DNA from: Candidatus Bipolaricaulota bacterium | GTDB lineage: Bacteria > Bipolaricaulota > Bipolaricaulia > RBG-16-55-9 > DRXL01 | DNA: 6,859 nt | Direction of reading: 5' to 3' | NCBI GenBank assembly: GCA_025057405.1 | Contig: JANWXV010000034.1 | Location: 1-6,859 of the forward strand | Part shown: positions 5,651 through 6,859 of the stretch, piece after piece | Layout: every line of letters begins with the position of its first letter | Position numbering within the stretch: the first letter of the stretch is position 1 | The notes under the pieces: model-generated | Database searches by the model: none | Seen by the model: the letters and a program-made list of their open reading frames with translations, nothing else | What the model was told of the DNA's origin: nothing | Made by a program: the position numbers and the translations under genes

Positions 5651-6604
5651 ATGCGCATCGCTCTCTTGGGTGTCTCGTTGGCCGTGCTCAGCTTGGTCGG
5701 CCCGCTCACGCCGTCTCTCTACGCTCAGCCGCCGACTCAAACGCAACCGCCCGTCGAAGTCGTCTTCCCCGGCGACGCCAAGTTCTCCGAGATCGAGAGC
5801 AAATTCCGGGAGAAGACCAAAGTCTCCTCATGGGCCGAGGAGTTCCAGAAGCGCCAAGTCTTGGGCCAAGTCCGCGCCAGCAACGGCATCACCGGGACGA
5901 TCTTCACCGAAGCCCTAGGCTTGATGGTCTTGCTGGCCAACCAAGTGCCCTATATCGTTTACGGGACGATCTCGATCCCCCAAGGCTCCAAGCTCGCTCA
6001 GAGAGACTTTTCTGGAAACTACGGGATCGTCGTGATTGCCGATCCGTTCGTCGCCGCGCTCTTAGATACAACGAACGGCAATATTGGAGCGTTTGTGACG
6101 CTGCCCGCGCAAGTGGCTACTGTCCCGTTGTTCCCCTTTCCCGTTGTGACTCCTCTCGTTGGCCCCTTGGGGATCTTTCAGGTGCTCGTCTCGCTCCTCA
6201 CCGTGCCCGCTCCGCAAGCGCCGCCGGCGCCTCCGTCTCCGCAAGCCCCGGCTCCTACGTGCCCCCAAGACCTGCCCAACAAGAGCGACGTGAACGTTTC
6301 TCTCAACGCACCGGCGACGATTGCGACCGTCTCAGATGCTGCAAAGCTCTTTGAGATCGGCGTCGCGCCGCCGCACTTTCTCACCGTGCAGTCGTTTGCG
6401 CCGTCTTTGCAGTACTCGTTCACGACCGCTTTCTTCAGACGGATCGGGATCATCATTGGGCCGGGGAGCCAACAGATTCCCCTCACCCCAGAGATCCCCT
6501 TTGTGCTCTTTGCGACCAGTGGACCAAAATCCGCGTGCTTGCAAGCCACCCCGAAGCTCGTCAACGGCGTCCTCACCATCGTAGGGACAATCAGCACCAA
6601 CTGA
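5651..6604 (+). CDS. Secreted or surface protein of unknown family
   Basis: 317 residues; I do not recognise the family. The N-terminus is a signal peptide: M-R, a hydrophobic core (IALLGVSLAVLSLVG), then a likely signal peptidase I site after SLYA (residue 25) before Gln. The mature part has an N-terminal region (about 35-150, including a charged helix around FSEIESKFREKTKVSSWAEEF), a hydrophobic proline-interrupted stretch (157-187), a Pro/Ala linker (186-203) and a C-terminal region (204-317) rich in beta-type alternation. Only two cysteines occur, C204 and C296, both after the linker, so an exported disulfide is plausible. There is no lipobox, sortase motif or repeat domain. ATG 5651 is preferred because AGGGG (5638-5642) is 8 nt upstream; the in-frame GTG at 5645 is only 2 nt from it. 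It has its own promoter and purE follows after a 20-nt gap, so co-transcription is likely although the functions look unrelated. Confidence 0.85.
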   Translation: MRIALLGVSLAVLSLVGPLTPSLYAQPPTQTQPPVEVVFPGDAKFSEIESKFREKTKVSSWAEEFQKRQVLGQVRASNGITGTIFTEALGLMVLLANQVPYIVYGTISIPQGSKLAQRDFSGNYGIVVIADPFVAALLDTTNGNIGAFVTLPAQVATVPLFPFPVVTPLVGPLGIFQVLVSLLTVPAPQAPPAPPSPQAPAPTCPQDLPNKSDVNVSLNAPATIATVSDAAKLFEIGVAPPHFLTVQSFAPSLQYSFTTAFFRRIGIIIGPGSQQIPLTPEIPFVLFATSGPKSACLQATPKLVNGVLTIVGTISTN

Positions 6605-6611
6605 CGAACAT

Positions 6612-6616
6612 GGGAG
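6612..6616 (+). promoter_or_regulatory. Ribosome binding site that decides the purE start
   Basis: GGGAG lies 8 nt before ATG 6625. The earlier in-frame ATG at 6610 has no SD before it, and its own G lies within this site. The site starts 8 nt after the stop of the upstream gene, close enough for translational coupling. Confidence 0.6.
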
Positions 6617-6624
6617 CCAAGACG

Positions 6625-6859
6625 ATGGCCCCGTTGGTGGGCGTGATCATGGGGTCGAAGTCCGACTGGGAGACGTTGCAATACGCCGCCGAGACTTTAG
6701 AGAAGCTTGGAGTCCCCTATGAAGTGCGCGTGGTCTCGGCGCATCGCACGCCCGATCTGCTCTTCGAGTACGCGGCTACTGCAGAGCAGCACGGGATCGA
6801 AGTGATCATTGCGGGCGCGGGAGGGGCGGCGCATCTGCCGGGGATGACCGCGTCGAAGA
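6625..6859 (+). CDS. purE: N5-carboxyaminoimidazole ribonucleotide mutase, N-terminal half
   Basis: PurE class I converts N5-carboxyaminoimidazole ribonucleotide (N5-CAIR, made by PurK) to 4-carboxyaminoimidazole ribonucleotide in de novo purine synthesis, in the cytoplasm. 78 residues are visible of a family length near 160-170; the rest lies beyond the window. Diagnostic motifs: GVIMGSKSDWE (6-16, phosphate-binding loop), VVSAHRTPD (36-44) with the catalytic histidine H40, and IIAGAGGAAHLPGM (61-74). These match bacterial PurE closely. ATG 6625 is favoured by the GGGAG site; starting at ATG 6610 would add five residues. The class I form implies a separate purK, often next to purE, which could lie just downstream but is not visible. 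Confidence 0.96.
   Translation, partial: MAPLVGVIMGSKSDWETLQYAAETLEKLGVPYEVRVVSAHRTPDLLFEYAATAEQHGIEVIIAGAGGAAHLPGMTASK

Noticed and set aside
5830..6354. Plus-strand open frame of 174 codons inside the secreted-protein gene
   Set aside because: It is Arg/Ser-rich and low-complexity, as expected from reading a GC-rich gene out of frame, with no SD-supported start.
6610..6624. Earlier purE start at ATG 6610
   Set aside because: There is no SD upstream, whereas ATG 6625 has GGGAG at ideal spacing and the PurE core motif begins just after it.

Overview
This window looks like the chromosome of a bacterium. The start sites have Shine-Dalgarno sequences, three regions carry sigma-70-type -35/-10 pairs, and the housekeeping genes are bacterial in type (class II fumarase, class I PurE). 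It is GC-rich by eye and almost fully coding, with no phage, IS or CRISPR signal. The phylum cannot be fixed from sequence reading alone. The AmmeMemoRadiSam genes and the C-rich compound palindromes would fit an anaerobic or thermophilic, possibly uncultured lineage such as Chloroflexota or Bipolaricaulota, but that is a weak inference.

Layout: (1) 1-989, minus strand, fumC without its C-terminal end. (2) 990-1078, an intergenic region with two divergent promoters whose -10 boxes overlap. (3) 1079-3071, plus strand, a two-gene AmmeMemoRadiSam unit: a MEMO1-family protein (amrB) and its radical SAM partner (amrS), separated by a long palindrome. A second, compound palindrome lies in frame inside amrB. 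(4) 3086-3595, minus strand, a small protein of unknown function, convergent with amrS and apparently expressed from a leaderless TATAAT promoter. (5) 3670-5580, plus strand, an acetyl-CoA hydrolase/CoA-transferase fused to a C-terminal GNAT acetyltransferase. (6) 5651-6604, plus strand, a secreted protein of unknown family behind a good promoter. (7) 6625-end, plus strand, the start of purE.

The genes do not form one pathway. Fumarase (TCA cycle), the CoA-transferase-GNAT fusion (acyl-CoA/acetate metabolism, possibly with lysine acetylation) and PurE (purine synthesis) are ordinary central metabolism. The amrB-amrS pair is the most intriguing part functionally, because the family is widespread but its reaction is not settled. 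The usual third member, an AMMECR1-domain protein, is not beside it here. Structurally, the most notable feature is the 85-bp palindromic element that adds about 20-28 low-complexity residues to the MEMO-family protein without breaking its reading frame. I see no clear evidence of a wholly new multi-gene system.
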